DNA from: Lithospermum erythrorhizon
Taxonomy: Eukaryota; Streptophyta; Magnoliopsida; Boraginales; Boraginaceae
Length of the DNA: 64,000 bases
Direction of reading: 5' to 3'
Assembly (NCBI GenBank): GCA_019722365.1
Contig: JADFUC010000071.1
Location: 124,001-188,000 of the forward strand
In this document: piece by piece, positions 1 to 12,160 of the stretch
Position numbering within the stretch: position 1 is the first letter of the stretch
Layout: each line of letters starts with the position of its first letter
Position numbers and translations under genes: made by a program
The notes under the pieces: generated by a model
Told to the model about the DNA's origin: nothing
Databases searched by the model: none
Seen by the model: only the letters and a program-made list of their open reading frames with translations

Positions 1-660
1 AGACTAAACACAAAATTGAGCTATTAAACATCATTTTCGTAAATCTTATTAGTTAGAAGATGCATGAACACTTGCAAATCTAAAGCTAAATTAAACTTAA
101 ATTTTCACTTAGATATAAACGAAGTTCTAATAACAGGCATGCCAAAATTGACACATAGAAGTGCCTAAATTTACAATCTTATACACAAAAGGTGATGAAA
201 ACTTACTATGTATATCCCATAAAAATGAATCATCTTCATTTTCTTCTTAATTAGTAAATACCCGATTCGACCTTTGGGTTGTATACGTTTAGTTGGAAGC
301 TTTGATAAGAAACATCTAGAAGTTCTAAGGTTTTGTTTGAAATGAAGAATTGACTTTTCAGTGAAAGTCCATACCCTCTCAAAAAATGTGAAAAAGTGGC
401 GAAGTACTTTGTTTACTTTGTCGCGCGATTCTGAAAACTTTCACTGAGGCTCTGATGATCGAAAACAACCGAGTGGAAGCCCCAGGGTGATCGAATTACA
501 AATTTTAGCAAGCGCCGGTGTCTGGAGCCGTTTGCGCTTAAAATGACTTGAGCTTTTGCGCTCTTCTCCACCGTAAATATATTGACAAAACAATTTAAAA
601 AAGTTAATTGGATTTGTTTTCTTCGTGGGGAACTTTGAAAATAAAAGGATACATGTAACA
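1..660. other. Intergenic, no gene recognised
   Basis: AT-rich sequence without a recognisable gene. An open frame of 82 codons on the minus strand (413-661) has no familiar motif and is probably chance. No repeat structure was recognised by eye. Confidence 0.5.
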
Positions 661-920
661 AAAATTATTTTATTAAGAGGTTATGAAATTATTTTGTTAA
701 GGGATGTAATTAAAGAGTAATTGAATATCTAAGTTTTATCTCGATATGTGAGAAAATCAATTCAAATGGATTTGATAAAGTAACTCATAAAGTACTCTAA
801 AAAACAAAAGCAATTATTAGGGGCAAAAATAAAAAAATGAGACCAAAAGTACATTGGAATCCTAGACAATAAAATAATATGAAAAAATAAAGTTTTGCTA
901 GATGATTAGATAATATGAAA

Positions 921-1131
921 CGGAGGAAGTAGAATTTAATACTACCTCCGCATTTTTATTTGTTATTTTTGTATAACGAGGTAAAACTTTGACCATTAAT
1001 TATTAATTACTCATTATTTTAATAAATTTAAAATTTACTGTCACATTCACGTCAAAATACCATAATATTAATTTCTTATAATTTTTCACTATATAGATTA
1101 AGAATAATTGATAGTCAAATTTTCACCTCGA
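921..1131. repeat. MITE-like repeat with a CCTCCG inverted-repeat junction
   Basis: At 921-952 two inverted ends face each other (CGGAGGAAGTA, then TACTACCTCCG), as when the end of one Stowaway-like MITE abuts the start of another. The sequence from about 942 to 1131 is similar to 4462-4673: both contain a stretch around ACTTTGACCATTAATTATTA, both run on to a TATAGATTAAGAATAATT core, and both finish near CACCTCGATATAC. No transposase is encoded. The far terminal repeat of each copy is not clear, so the outer limits are approximate. Confidence 0.5.
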
Positions 1132-1724
1132 TATACAAAAAACTGTAGCAACATGTTAAAGAACGAGAGTACAATTTATATCATGCCTATTCACAAAGGT
1201 ATACTTATGCAACTTTTTAAGATTCAAGTGAATATTTTAAGACCAAACATCTTCTTCCATCAAGTTATATTAACTCGAAAATTATTCTAATAAATATAAA
1301 ATTTATATCGTTGAATATTTTTCAAAATATTTTAATAATAATTATTTCTTATAATATTATTTCATAAACAAAGTTATTCATAAATAATATTTCAAAATGT
1401 TAAAGAAAAAAGCTAAAATTAGACATCTGCTTTGACGTACATACCAAAAGAGAAGACCAACATCATCAGCAAGACTCCTTGCATTAGCTTGTTAATGTTT
1501 TGAGCACATATTCCTATGACCATACTTGAACCACCTTTGCCTTCTTTTTCGAAATATGTATGAAATTTTGTCAAAGACTAATGATACAACTTTGGGAAGA
1601 CTTGAGGAAAATGGTGAGAAACTTATCATTTTATTTTGATCTTGGGCACATATATAAAAGGAAACATATTTAAAGAATGATTTCTTTTTTCTATTCTAAT
1701 GTGTTGTACGTGTGAAGCCTAAAC
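1132..1724. other. Intergenic, no gene recognised
   Basis: AT-rich sequence. A 60-codon open frame at 1108-1290 is composed mostly of AT-rich codons and resembles nothing known. Confidence 0.45.
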
Positions 1725-2365
1725 ACGAGTAGAACCCGAATTATTCTGGAAATATTATATTTAAGAAAATACTTGGAAAACAAGAAAGAAGGTTATAAAG
1801 TCTTTTTTCTTGGGGAGTAATTAATTACCTTTTGCAAGAGTGCATTGATGCCATTTTTCTTGAAGAAAATTAATTCCTTTATAGGTTTATTTGTGAAATC
1901 TATAAATACCCTTCTTTGTGTGGTATTTTTGAGTAAGGTAAAAACCACCCCAATTGGCCGAAATCAATATCAGAGTGCTGTAATGAGAAATTTATTCTTA
2001 TTCTTAATTCATGGCACTTATTATAATTCTTTCATGTAGTGCTATGAAGAGTCTCGAAAGATTCAAGAGAGCATATATGGTAGACTTGTGCTTGAGTTTT
2101 CGCGGTAAATCATCCAATCGGTATGCCGTATCGTAGACCAGTCCCCGTAACAATCTTCATGATATTATTAGTGGATCCGCAATACCGGGATGCATCTTCA
2201 TTATCAGTTTTAAATCCGTGATAAAATCCTCAGGTCCGATCAATTTAATTTTTCGTCATTATTTTCTTTCTCTGTCATTACATCTAAATTAGTATTATAT
2301 CGTTGTCAGACATCCGGGACGGATTCAGTTATCATTAATTATGGAATTGCCAATAACGATATTAG
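1725..2365 (+). mobile_element. Copia-type LTR fragment
   Basis: The segment resembles two others in the window (about 15512-16055 and 25745-26458). All three share a block of the type ACCACC...GGC(C/T)GAAATCAA, then a purine/T-rich ATTCTTATTCT motif. The copies here and near 26240 also share CAATCTTCATGATATTATTA, and the copies end near TTATGG(A/T)AT. A TATA-like TCTATAAATACC lies at about 1899-1910, giving plus orientation. The left part (to about 2040) looks better preserved than the right. The boundaries are estimates; no partner LTR or target duplication was found. Confidence 0.5.
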
Positions 2366-4290
2366 TGATTCTAATAACGCAGACGCGCCAAGTTATAAAC
2401 TTTATTTATAATAAATGATATCTACAGCCTGATGATTGGAAGGCTATCTTGCCGTATGACTCCGATTGAAAATGGTATTACTTAGCAAAAAGGCTACCGG
2501 GTATAATTAAATATAGATTGACTTTTTAACAAGGCTGTCACCGGAGATTGGTGCCTCGCTCAAGCATGGGCTGGCCCCTTTAGATTCATGGCTATGAGCG
2601 GATGCTGGGCTCTGCATATCACTGTTATCACCGGAATATTCAAAACAGAATTATGTGTACATGAAGCGTCCATGGAAATTTGTGATACGGGTGGGATGCG
2701 AAGACATGAAGGTCCCCAAACTTACAATTTGAAATTATTATCAATTTAAATTGTCAATAATGATGTAAGATTTCTAATATAATGTTGTATGAAGTAATAT
2801 TCAAAGTATAATTTGATTCCTTTAAATTACTCTGTAATAGGTATAATAGAATATTTACAGTAACTAACATTACTATTAATTACGGCTATAAACGCAGAAT
2901 ACGATATTGAATGGACGGTAAAAATATGTTACTGTTGATTGGACCTGAGGGTAGGAAGTCACAATGGAGTTGATTTTGTCCAACTAGTCACCCAGACGTG
3001 TCATATAATACATTTACTCGACATTTAATATTTTATTATCATCATTTGAGATCATACATGTTTAATAACTGACGTGATTTGAATTATTAATATGTTTTAG
3101 GTGCAACCAATTGTCATTCCGTCAAAATGAAAGCAGCCGATTTTCGTAAGAAATCGACGGTATTTATCCAACACTTATTTTTGGATAATTTTTCGCCTAT
3201 TTAAAATTTTAAAGCAATTATTTCAATATCGACGCTACAAATATTTTATCCCTAAATTTATTGTAATTGAAAATTATCTCACAACGAGTTTAACAGCTTA
3301 TATAATAACTATCAATTTGTCTCAAAAAGTCAAATTTAAACCACCATTTGGGACTTAACGACTCAAGCAGACACTTTTAAAACATGTGTGATCAAATTAA
3401 CATTTCTAAACACGTATTTATCGAATGGTCAGTTAAACATAATTAATTTAACGCGCCTATTAATCCCATTTTTGGTGTTTAATTCGAAATCATTCTAAAA
3501 CCTGCACAACTTCAATTCCTTTGAATTTTTTCAATTAATATTTTTGGTTTCAAAGTGGATACTTCTGATCAATTTAATAACTCTTAAATATAACATAAAT
3601 TGTATAAAAATACGAAGGCCCATGTAGTAGATATTATACCAAACCGAAATGCCCATGATAGATACAAATATTACTTTTAAATAATTGATTTCCTTTTCGA
3701 CTAAATATATTGACGAATTGACATGAATGTATTGTTGAATTATTTGTTTATAAGTTAAAATTTGTATGATTTAAAAGTTTAATTTTAAATTTTGTGATCA
3801 TAATATATAAAATCATATCTCAAGATGAAATTAAATAATAATAATAAATAATAATTCTACACAAAATATATGATTATTTAACTAATACCTACTATAATAA
3901 TAATAGTAATAATAATTTTACATAATAATAATAATTCTACAAAAGACATATGATTATTTAGCTAACACCTATTATAATAATAATAATAACAATAGTTCTG
4001 CTAAAATAAATTATTATTTAACTAACACCAATGATTAAAGATCGAAAACGACATACGTATTTTAAAATTATATCAATGCAGAGGAGTAATAAATTAATAA
4101 TATCTAATATATAAGACATAGTGAATATATGCTTACGCATTCTTTCAATTGAATCCACGAAAAGTTATATATGCAAAATCGAGCAAAAAATACTTATTAT
4201 TCAACGATACATTTGAATCATTAAACATGCATTGAAAATGAATAAACGGTTAATTAAAAAGTTTGACGCAGACGGCATCATAGTATAAGA
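2366..4290. other. Retroelement leader remnant, then AT-rich intergenic sequence
   Basis: The stretch 2366-2720 keeps similarity to the sequence that follows the LTR copy at 16055 (a GAAGGCTAT...ACCG..TATAATTAA...TAGATTGACT order). From 2720 on, the sequence is AT-rich with no recognised gene. About 3836-4020 holds three diverged copies of a 60-80 bp unit: a run of ATA/ATT triplets, TTCTAC, TGATTATTTA and CTAACACC. Confidence 0.4.
3836..4020. repeat. Three diverged ATA-rich tandem units
   Basis: Each unit has the order (ATA)n, then TTCTACA or a variant, then GATTATTTAACTAA, then CACCTA or a variant. The spacing is 60-80 bp because the triplet run varies in length. Confidence 0.55.
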
Positions 4291-4303
4291 GTATATATAT
4301 ATG

Positions 4304-4353
<50 letters not shown>
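4291..4353. repeat. (TA)n microsatellite
   Basis: Near-continuous TA dinucleotides, broken by a few GC or TG interruptions. Confidence 0.9.
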
Positions 4354-4461
4354 GCCAAATGTATGACATGTATCATCCCCAAACCGTACGCATGCCACGA
4401 TTCCCTTCCAATTGATAATCTTGGGTGATGGCAAGCATAAAGTACGATGAATATTTAATAT

Positions 4462-4690
4462 TACTTCCGTTTTTTTTATATTTTCAGATATCGTATACGA
4501 AACTTTGACCATAATTACTAATGACTTATTATTTTAACAAATATAAAAATTATATAATTAGACTGCGTTTTAAAAAATAATTTCATAATATTATTTCTTT
4601 CTTTTATGTTTTCAACATATAGATTAAGAATAATTCATAGTCAAAAGTTACACCTCGATATACTCTAAAATGTCAAAACAAAAAGACTTT
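4462..4690. repeat. MITE-like repeat, second copy
   Basis: This is the copy that matches 942-1131: it begins near TTACTTCCG, continues with AAACTTTGACCATAATTACTAA, and ends near CACCTCGATATACTC. It lies just outside the left end of the minus-strand copia LTR (4717). Confidence 0.5.
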
Positions 4691-4716
4691 ATGAAAGTAG
4701 AGTTAATCTCATTAAG

Positions 4717-5543
4717 TACTGGGTTTCTTTTTGATATTAAAAATAATAATTATAAATAAATCAGTTCATGATTCTACGAATACATAAAATAATAATATAC
4801 AAGTGTACATTTCTCTTTTATTTATTTGCAATGAGCATATCTCAGGGAGGCTCTAAACAATCAATCTTAGATTGTCTCTAAGAATACCCCACCAACGCAT
4901 TTAACGAATCCTCCGAAATTATACTGTAACTCCTTTTAAAATATTAAATTGATGAAGAAATTGAGCAAAAATTCCAATGAGAATTTTCACCTACTACTAG
5001 ACCATGAGGGAAAAAGAGATAAATAAGGTTTTCACTATTTTCAAAAAGCTTAAATGAATGCAAATGAACGAACAATTAAAATCTCAACCTTAAGCCCCTT
5101 TATATAGGCTTCTCAAGCTCTAAAAATAATGAGGCTTAAGTAATGTGGTGAAACAATCTAGAACCTTCCCTTCTCATCCTCCTAAGCTCACTTTTAGTGG
5201 GCGGAATCTAACAATCAAATTTCGCAGACCAATATTTCCTCTGGGCAATACGCTCACTTTAAACTCAACGTTATAACTTATTATACCGATTTCTTTGCAC
5301 TTTGGTCTTGATCGGATGTAATAGTAATATATTAATTTATATTAACCGAACATCATATTAATATAGATTATAAGCGGAGTCTAGTAATCCATCATAACCC
5401 CTAACGCCAATTGAAGTTACCTAATAATCGGTCTGAACAATCGAACATATATATGAACTTACAACTTAAATGTAATAATCGGTTAAATAATTTAATCTGT
5501 CAATGGATATATTTATGAGATCTAACATCTCATATTTCCAACA
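4717..5543 (-). mobile_element. 3' LTR of minus-strand Ty1/copia element
   Basis: An 827-bp segment ending in CCAACA on the + strand, i.e. TGTTGG at the element's 5' LTR edge. It aligns along its length with the solo LTR at 55667-56586; shared blocks include ACCAACG.ATTTAACGAA, TATATTAATTTAT.TTAACC.AACATCATATTAATATA, and the last 25 bp. A TATA box (TATATAAAG on the minus strand, near 5098-5108) supports minus orientation. On its right it is followed by a purine-rich tract on the minus strand (AAGAAGGGCAAG), which fits a polypurine tract next to a 3' LTR. The left limit is set by alignment to the solo LTR. Confidence 0.8.
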
Positions 5544-6420
5544 CTCACTTGCCCTTCTTGGACGATTATTTCGCATGACATTTATTTAATCGATTACATC
5601 CTATTACTCCATCCTGACGCGATTTCCAATACTGCCCACAGAAGATAATGGTCAAATATACCTTTGTACTTGTATTCTTTTCTTGGATGGCAAGCGATAT
5701 CTCGCCTAGTACCGAGGTCGCCAACAACACATCAAGCTTCTCCGAAAGCTGGGGAATCTAAACCGTTAAACTGCTGTACCTAATTCCATCTGTATAAGAT
5801 TTCACAACTACACTTGTAGTATACATAACTCAAGTCTTTTGTAATCCTCCTGTTACGGAAGATGTTTAGATAGGGTCAAAATATATTACTCCTGAAAGTG
5901 AAACTAGGTCACTCAGGTCTAAGAATCGGCATTTAACATAAGTTCTATACGAAACTTCTTATGACACATATATACAATCTTCTAAGTTCTCATGGCGGTC
6001 AATGTCGAGTATCATGGTTGAAACCATTTCAATCCGTATATCTATGTGATTGACTAGAGTAATAATTCTCCTTCTCGCCCAAGAAACGGATCGTGACAAT
6101 CAACACATATTTAATCAATGGTTTTCTATTCCAATAGTGGACACCGATTAGGGACCATAATATCATTGCCTCTTAGGCCGAGATGTTTCTTGTTCGAGTC
6201 ATCGATCTAAAACATCTCTAGAAAACTTTATATTACAAATGAAATAAATTTCATTACTCATAGTAATGATACATATATGCATACACATTATATACATATG
6301 TATAGATCATAGTTTGAAAACAAATGACATATATTATTCAATTTGAAGCTTAAAATTCAATTATTGTCTTACAATAATTTATGACATATATAAAAGAAAA
6401 ACTAGCTCCCACTAAGACTA
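5544..6420 (-). mobile_element. 3' untranslated part of the copia element
   Basis: About 870 bp lie between the LTR and the end of the RNase H remnant. They contain no open frame. A tract that reads TAGTGGGAGCTAG on the minus strand (near 6401-6415) marks the RNase H side. On the minus strand it looks like the long 3' untranslated regions of some plant copia families; that is recognition by eye, not a search. Confidence 0.55.
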
Positions 6421-7510
6421 ACACCACTCAAGAATGTCCTTAAGACCAATACCATACATGTGCTTATCATGCTTGCTTCGAGGCAAGGTTTAGTTATGGA
6501 CGCTGTACATAATCATCAATGGAACTTAACATATCCTAACATCTCTCATCGTTATCTCCGAATAAGATGATACTTCTTGAGTACATGTCAATCATGGATT
6601 TGATCTCGTTCCCTTATCTGAAGCTATTTCTCCATTGTTATCACAATATAACTCCACTGGACCTTCAATGTTGGGTACTACTCCAAGTCTAATTTAAATT
6701 TTTGATCCAATAAGCTTCCTTCATAGCTTCGTGGCTACAAATGTAATTAGCTTCATTACGAAGTCGCCCATACCGCTTGTTTGCTACTACACCAAAATAC
6801 CGCACCACCGCTCAGCTGAATACATAACTAGATCGGTAGATCGACTATCGCCTCTATCCAATTGAAAACCGCACGCGAACCCTTCTATCAATAACTCATT
6901 ATCCTACCCATACAAGGAGCATATATTTAGTCTTCATAAGTACTTAAGCGCTGCCGTCACCGTAGTCCAATGACTTTCACCTCGGACACGGATTAGTAAC
7001 GGCCGGTTACACCTCGTAGCCGCACGTATACGCCCTGACATGTACATAACATGCCATATGACGAATCCTATTGTTGATTTACATAAGTGATTCACTATCT
7101 TTTTTCTCTTCAAATTTCATTTCGTTGACAATCGAACGGCCGGTAGTAATGCCATGTCTCATCGTGGGAGGTTTCTTGAATTATCTTTGAATCTGAACAC
7201 TTTATCAATTTAGGTGTTTTGGCTCAATCCAATTTAGCCTTCTAGATCATTCTCTATAGATTTTAATCTATGAAATGTATTGAAGCCCCTAAGTCTTTCA
7301 GAGTAAATACGTATATCCATCGGATGATTCAAGCATGTGTACGTGTTTCCTATGATTACTATGTCATCTATATGGCCGTGACTATAAAATGTACGTCGCC
7401 CCACTAACCTTTTGTATACACAAGAATATTTTTCGCTCTTAACGAAACCAGACTCCTTTAATTGATTTATTAAAAGAAAGATTTCAACTGGAGCCATTAA
7501 GTCCATAAAT
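6421..7510 (-). pseudogene. Decayed copia RNase H and reverse transcriptase
   Basis: Minus-strand translation with frameshifts shows copia pol signatures. Near 6625-6700 a stretch reads LGVVPN.EGPVELYCDNNGE, the RNase H CDN motif with its usual preceding segment. A little upstream in the gene (6730-6780) the frame shows a tract like KEAYWI. At 7234-7506 an open stretch reads ESGFVKSEKYSCVYK and then HIDDIVIIGN, a damaged form of the YVDDI catalytic box of RT. Several stops and frameshifts are present, so no functional protein is made. Upstream domains (integrase, protease, gag) are not recognisable to the right. Confidence 0.75.
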
Positions 7511-7999
7511 GGATCTTAGTACCTCAGATACCTTCTCTTTAGGTCCTTTAGGGACAATGCAGAAAGCCCTATGCTATGCCATGTACACTCTCTCTGTATT
7601 CCCCGCTAAGGAACGTAGCCCTTACATCCACGACCGTCCTGGGCTGTCACCTGACCACAACCTCTCCGCAGAAATTTTCATACGCCTTACCCAACGGTAT
7701 TCCCAGAAAACAAAGACTGCTGTCTGACCGGAAATAGTACCTAATTTAATCAAGCCCTAAGAATTTGATGGGATAGAGATTAGTTTCCTGAAAGTGTAGA
7801 GTATTACTGTATGATTTAAAGCCGAATCCCTATTTCCTGATTTACCGGCCATTACCTTTATTAAGTGTTTCTGACTTGCTAATTCCTGGGACGAGCCTCG
7901 ATAGCTCCTTCATCACGGACTTAGTACTACACTCAAGTAGCGTTCCCCGAATCCAGTCCAAATTAATACGGAGATAGCCTGGCCAAGATCCCGGTTAAG
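7511..7999. other. Probable retroelement remnant, domain unclear
   Basis: This stretch has higher GC than the surroundings and continues from the decayed RT. No motif could be assigned. A 72-codon plus-strand frame (7509-7727) lies antisense to where RT should be and is probably chance. Confidence 0.35.
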
Positions 8000-8283
8000 A
8001 CCATACGCAAGTTACCAATAATCCAAATCAAATAAGTGGTTCATGTTACAATCTAAATGGGCCCCTGAATAAAAGTAAAGTACTCCAAGGCCATACCAAA
8101 TAAAATTAAATTAAAGCATGTCCATGGGATACACTAGTCATCCCTAAATCAAATAGGTCCAAGGGTACAATCTCAAGTAGTCCTTAAATCAATGAAGTGG
8201 TCTAAGTGGTACACCCAGTTAGCCCCCAAATCCAAAGAAGTTGTACCAAGGATACACCAAATTTCAAATCAAAAAAGAAGGGC
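7998..8283. repeat. Diverged tandem repeat, unit about 41 bp
   Basis: About seven units of 37-43 bp follow one another. A typical unit reads TCCAAGGGTACA, then about 10 variable bases, then AGTCCCTAAATCAA and a purine-rich tail such as AGAAGTGG. The best preserved units are at roughly 8120-8160, 8160-8200 and 8203-8245. Units differ by substitutions and small indels, so the array is old. Confidence 0.65.
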
Positions 8284-8669
8284 CCAAGCCGACACAAATT
8301 TTACATATTACAAAGTTAATCAAAGCCTGGGCACTGAAAGAGCATCAAGTTCAGCACAACATAATAGATCAAAGTCAGCAGTGCACTCCCGGTTCGACTA
8401 TATCTCAAGTCACACTGCCAAGACTCGGCCCCTGCACCCTATCCACGACACATATCAAAGTCAACACTAAGCTCAAAATCAACTCGAAATTCATATCGTT
8501 TCTCGGCTCATAAATATAAACGCCAAAGATATCGCGAGATAACTGGGATCGATAATGTAACCTCCCAATCGTTGAGCATCCCTTTGCATCTGCAGTTATT
8601 TTCCAAAAGCTTTATTTTATTATTTCAGTATGCAATATAAATAATAAAATCTTTCTAATGCTACAAAGG
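8284..8669. other. Intergenic, no gene recognised
   Basis: This continues rightward from the 41-bp array with a C-rich top strand. Two overlapping open frames of about 90 codons (8192-8513) read through the repeat array and carry no domain signature, so they are not called as genes. Confidence 0.4.
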
Positions 8670-8827
8670 ACATTGAAAATATACTTAAAAAGTACATATT
8701 ATGCTAAACCGACAACTATTTTCAAACAAATTTATTTACTCAAAAAGTACATTGAAAATATACTAAAAAATTACATATTATACTAAAACTTATAATTATT
8801 TCTGAACAATTTATTTTAAACCAACTG
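8670..8827. repeat. Direct tandem duplication, 79 bp
   Basis: ACATTGAAAATATACT starts at 8670 and again at 8749; both are followed by AAAAA.TACATATTAT.CTAAA and a similar tail ending before TTATTTA. There are two copies with modest divergence. Confidence 0.75.
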
Positions 8828-9989
8828 AAAAATTAAAGAAGTCTTTATTCTTTGTCGTTTTCTATTGAATGTTTTATGGAACACACCGGAAATTGTCCCA
8901 AAACCTTTACTAAATTAATCAAATTAGCTATCCCTTTCAATGTCATTAAAATGATAGGAGAGAATATGATGTAAACTTTTATTGAGGATTGATCATTATG
9001 CATAAGCCCCCTAAGTGTGGTCTAAATCGTGCACCTTTTTTTCAAGTATTGCATAGCTAATTAGCTAATTAACTAGTTGTATTACCAAAAAAAAAAATGA
9101 AATTAAATGGAATCACTAATGAATTTCTTTTCATGGAAGGGACTGAGCCTGGCCCCGAGGGAGGGGGATATTAAGTTGTCATCTAAGAAGCACGGGTACT
9201 TCAATTAGCTATAAGATCTCGCCTCGATGATGTGGGACGGGGATTGCATTTATCGCCTCGCATGTAATGGCGCCAAATATATTATGTTGCTGTAATGCTG
9301 AGCAAAGACAAGTTAAACGTTTATATATATAAAAGGTCCCCGTATAAAAAGAAAACTAAAATAAAAATAAAATATAAAAATACATGACTTGGGTTTTCAA
9401 ATTATTATTAATCCTCTCATTCTTGACATCCTCAAAATATTAATATACGGTTTTTATCTTTTTCTATATTCTACAAAGGTATGTCTATTAATTATTATTC
9501 ATTCAAAACTCATTTTTTTAATATATAATTAATTATTTTTAGTTCCAATAAAGCAACAAAATAGTTGTAAAATTGATGAAAAATGAAGAATATATAAAAA
9601 TTATTCTTTTTGATGATTACTATCGAATTAGCTAATATATCTATCGAATTAACTATTTTACAAAAATAAGAAAATAAATGATGACATGCTGTTTGTTAAA
9701 TTGTTACGACCAACACCTGAAATATTAATTTACTCCATACCGCACTCCATATTAATAAAATTTTAATTGCTACTTCATTCCCCACTTCTTATCCCGTACC
9801 CTACTCAGTACTAGTTAGGTTGCCATTGAAGCTATTGGGACAGTAAACGGTGGAATTAACTCCCACATTTATTTTCTGGAACTAATAATACCAATGCTTT
9901 TAACATATATATATATATATATATATATTATCTATTTCAAACTATCGGATTTGACAAACATTTTAAACGTCCAAATGTGGTGGTATACA
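8828..9989. other. Intergenic, no gene recognised
   Basis: No coding signal. About 9130-9300 is a GC-richer patch of unknown origin within otherwise AT-rich DNA. A (TA)n tract occupies about 9905-9929. Confidence 0.45.
9905..9929. repeat. (TA)n microsatellite
   Basis: Uninterrupted TA dinucleotides. Confidence 0.9.
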
Positions 9990-10310
9990 TGGTTAAATTT
10001 TCGGTTAAATTGATTTTTCTTTCAATTGTCAGTAGTGTCGAATTTCATACCAAGCATAGCTGATATAATGAAGTCATTTATTGTAACCTCGTATGCATAT
10101 TTTCGTGATTCTGTTGATTTTCGTAGAATTAAAAGAGATATTTTCATTATATAATATACGAACGACTTCAAGTATTCCCTCGAGATTTGATTGATTATAG
10201 AAAAAGGAAAGTATCCAAGCAATTATTATATGGTGTGTTATGAAAAGAATTGTTTATGGAAGATCTTTCCATATATGATTAATGTGTCAACACTATAAAT
10301 ATGTCTCATC
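9990..10310 (+). mobile_element. Left half of a split copia leader repeat
   Basis: The segment resembles 26500-26690: both read GATTCT.(A/T).TGATTTTC, a GAGATATTTTC-like block, then AAAAGGAAAG.ATCCAA.CAATTATTA, a GTGTTA.G.AAAGAATT.TTTATGGAAGATCTTT block, and a degenerate CTATA...CATCRCAC ending. The continuation of that copy is found only after 12993, so the intervening DNA looks inserted. Confidence 0.6.
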
Positions 10311-11733
10311 GCACTCCAGTCAAATAACTCGCTCTAAGTATAAAGATTATTTTAATAATACGTTAGTAGCTATTTGTCAGATTGCATTAAATTTTCTTTT
10401 GAGAAATATTTAAATAATATTAAATTTATCAATGGGTAACTCTCGAATGTAGTATAAATATTTTCACTGACGCAGCTTAAAAACGAGTCGGTAAATAATA
10501 CGGTGAGTGCAACCCAAAACAATTTTAGGCTCAGAAAATTGTTAAGGTAATATATATTTTATATTTCTTAATTTAATTATTACCACACAAAAACCGCAAA
10601 CCATCACTTTTTTGTCATCAAACTATTACCTAACCAATCCCTGCTAACTTAACTTAACTAGTGAATGACTTTCTACTAAAAAAAAAAAAGAAGTTGCTGG
10701 TATTTTTATAAAGACAAAATCATCCTCCTCCCCAAAAAGAGCCCAAAAATACCGTGAGCCTCCCATTTTCTTCAAATTTTATCCATTTTGTCAATCAAGC
10801 TCTGATCATTTACCAACTTTTCAAATACTTAAGGATTTCTAATCATTTTTATTTTTGTTTTAAAAAGTTATTTATTTAAAAAAATAGGAAATAAATAGTA
10901 AAACTATTTCAAAAATTATGAATTCATTTTGTAGGTCGTAATATCTGAATTGAATTATGAAAGCAAGTTTTGATTTTTAATTTATTTTATATTTGTTATA
11001 AATTTCGAAGTTTAAACGGAGCAAAAAAATATAAAATAAATGGATTATACATTTGAAAAAAAATAAAATATTAAATATGGAAATTTTTTCTATCAGAAGT
11101 ACGAGAAACCCAAGAAAATTTGGAGTGATTTGAAATTTTTGCTATTTTGTGATTTAATTACTAAATATGATTTTAAAACAAAAAAAATTTGGAGCTTATA
11201 ACAGAAAGTAGAATTTTACTGAAATTTTACCATATATTTGAGCTAATTTCCAAAGATAATAATTTACAAATTATTTTATATTTATTTCAATTACGCGTTA
11301 AAACGACTAATCATTTTAAATTTAAAAAATTACTTTTAATGGAATAAATTATTTTTTTTAGCAGAATATTTGAGTACTCTAATTATATTTTTGATAAAAT
11401 CTTTATGAGGATTATGAAATTATTTTATTATTTAATTTTACTATTGGCAAAATAAATGGAACTTTTAAAAGAAAATATTATTTTAAAATGTAGTTTATAT
11501 TTTGGAAAATCTTAATAAATATGGAGTTATATTTTTAGTTGAGTTAGATGCGTGTCACATGTAGATACCCTTTCAAACCATTAGTTAAGAAATATATTCA
11601 GTTAGAAGTAAAAGTAATATTATAGTAATACGTTGTCAAGGCTGATAGATTCGAAAAGAGACCGAGCGCTAGAACAACTAGTTGACCTCGAATTGATTTT
11701 GCTTGAGTACAAATCTTACGTTGGTAACCTTCC

Positions 11734-11764
<31 letters not shown>

Positions 11765-11770
11765 GTATGG

Positions 11771-11816
<46 letters not shown>
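11734..11816. repeat. (TA)n microsatellite
   Basis: Two long TA runs separated by a short TAGTATGGT interruption. Confidence 0.9.
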
Positions 11817-11820
<4 letters not shown>

Positions 11821-11935
11821 TATGCGCAATACGTGGATTATATTACGAAAAGGCAGATCTATGTCAGACGCTGCTGTGTATTGTTGTCATAGCATGAAGT
11901 TTTGCAAAGTTTAGCCAAGGGAATCAAATTATGAT

Positions 11936-12160
11936 ATGCATATCACGGTCATTTCGATGTTCGGTGACGTACGCATATCGCGGTTACCCCGATCGGGAGG
12001 TCAGAGTATGCATATTGATAGGTTCCTGGTGATCGTGAGAACGGCGTATATCGATGGCTGCCTCGATCGGAGCATTGAGACGCGTATACGGCCATGATGA
12101 CGCGACCTATATTTGACGGTCATTCCGATATAACGCGGACACCCCGTGATTTACGGATAC
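11936..12160. repeat. Diverged tandem repeat, unit about 37 bp, CpG-rich
   Basis: Five or six units start with (A/C)(T/C)G(C/T)ATAT or a variant: 11936, 11971, 12008, 12045, then weaker ones at about 12083 and 12109. Each continues with a CGGTTACCCCGATCGG-like block. The units contain many CG dinucleotides, unlike the flanks. Confidence 0.6.
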
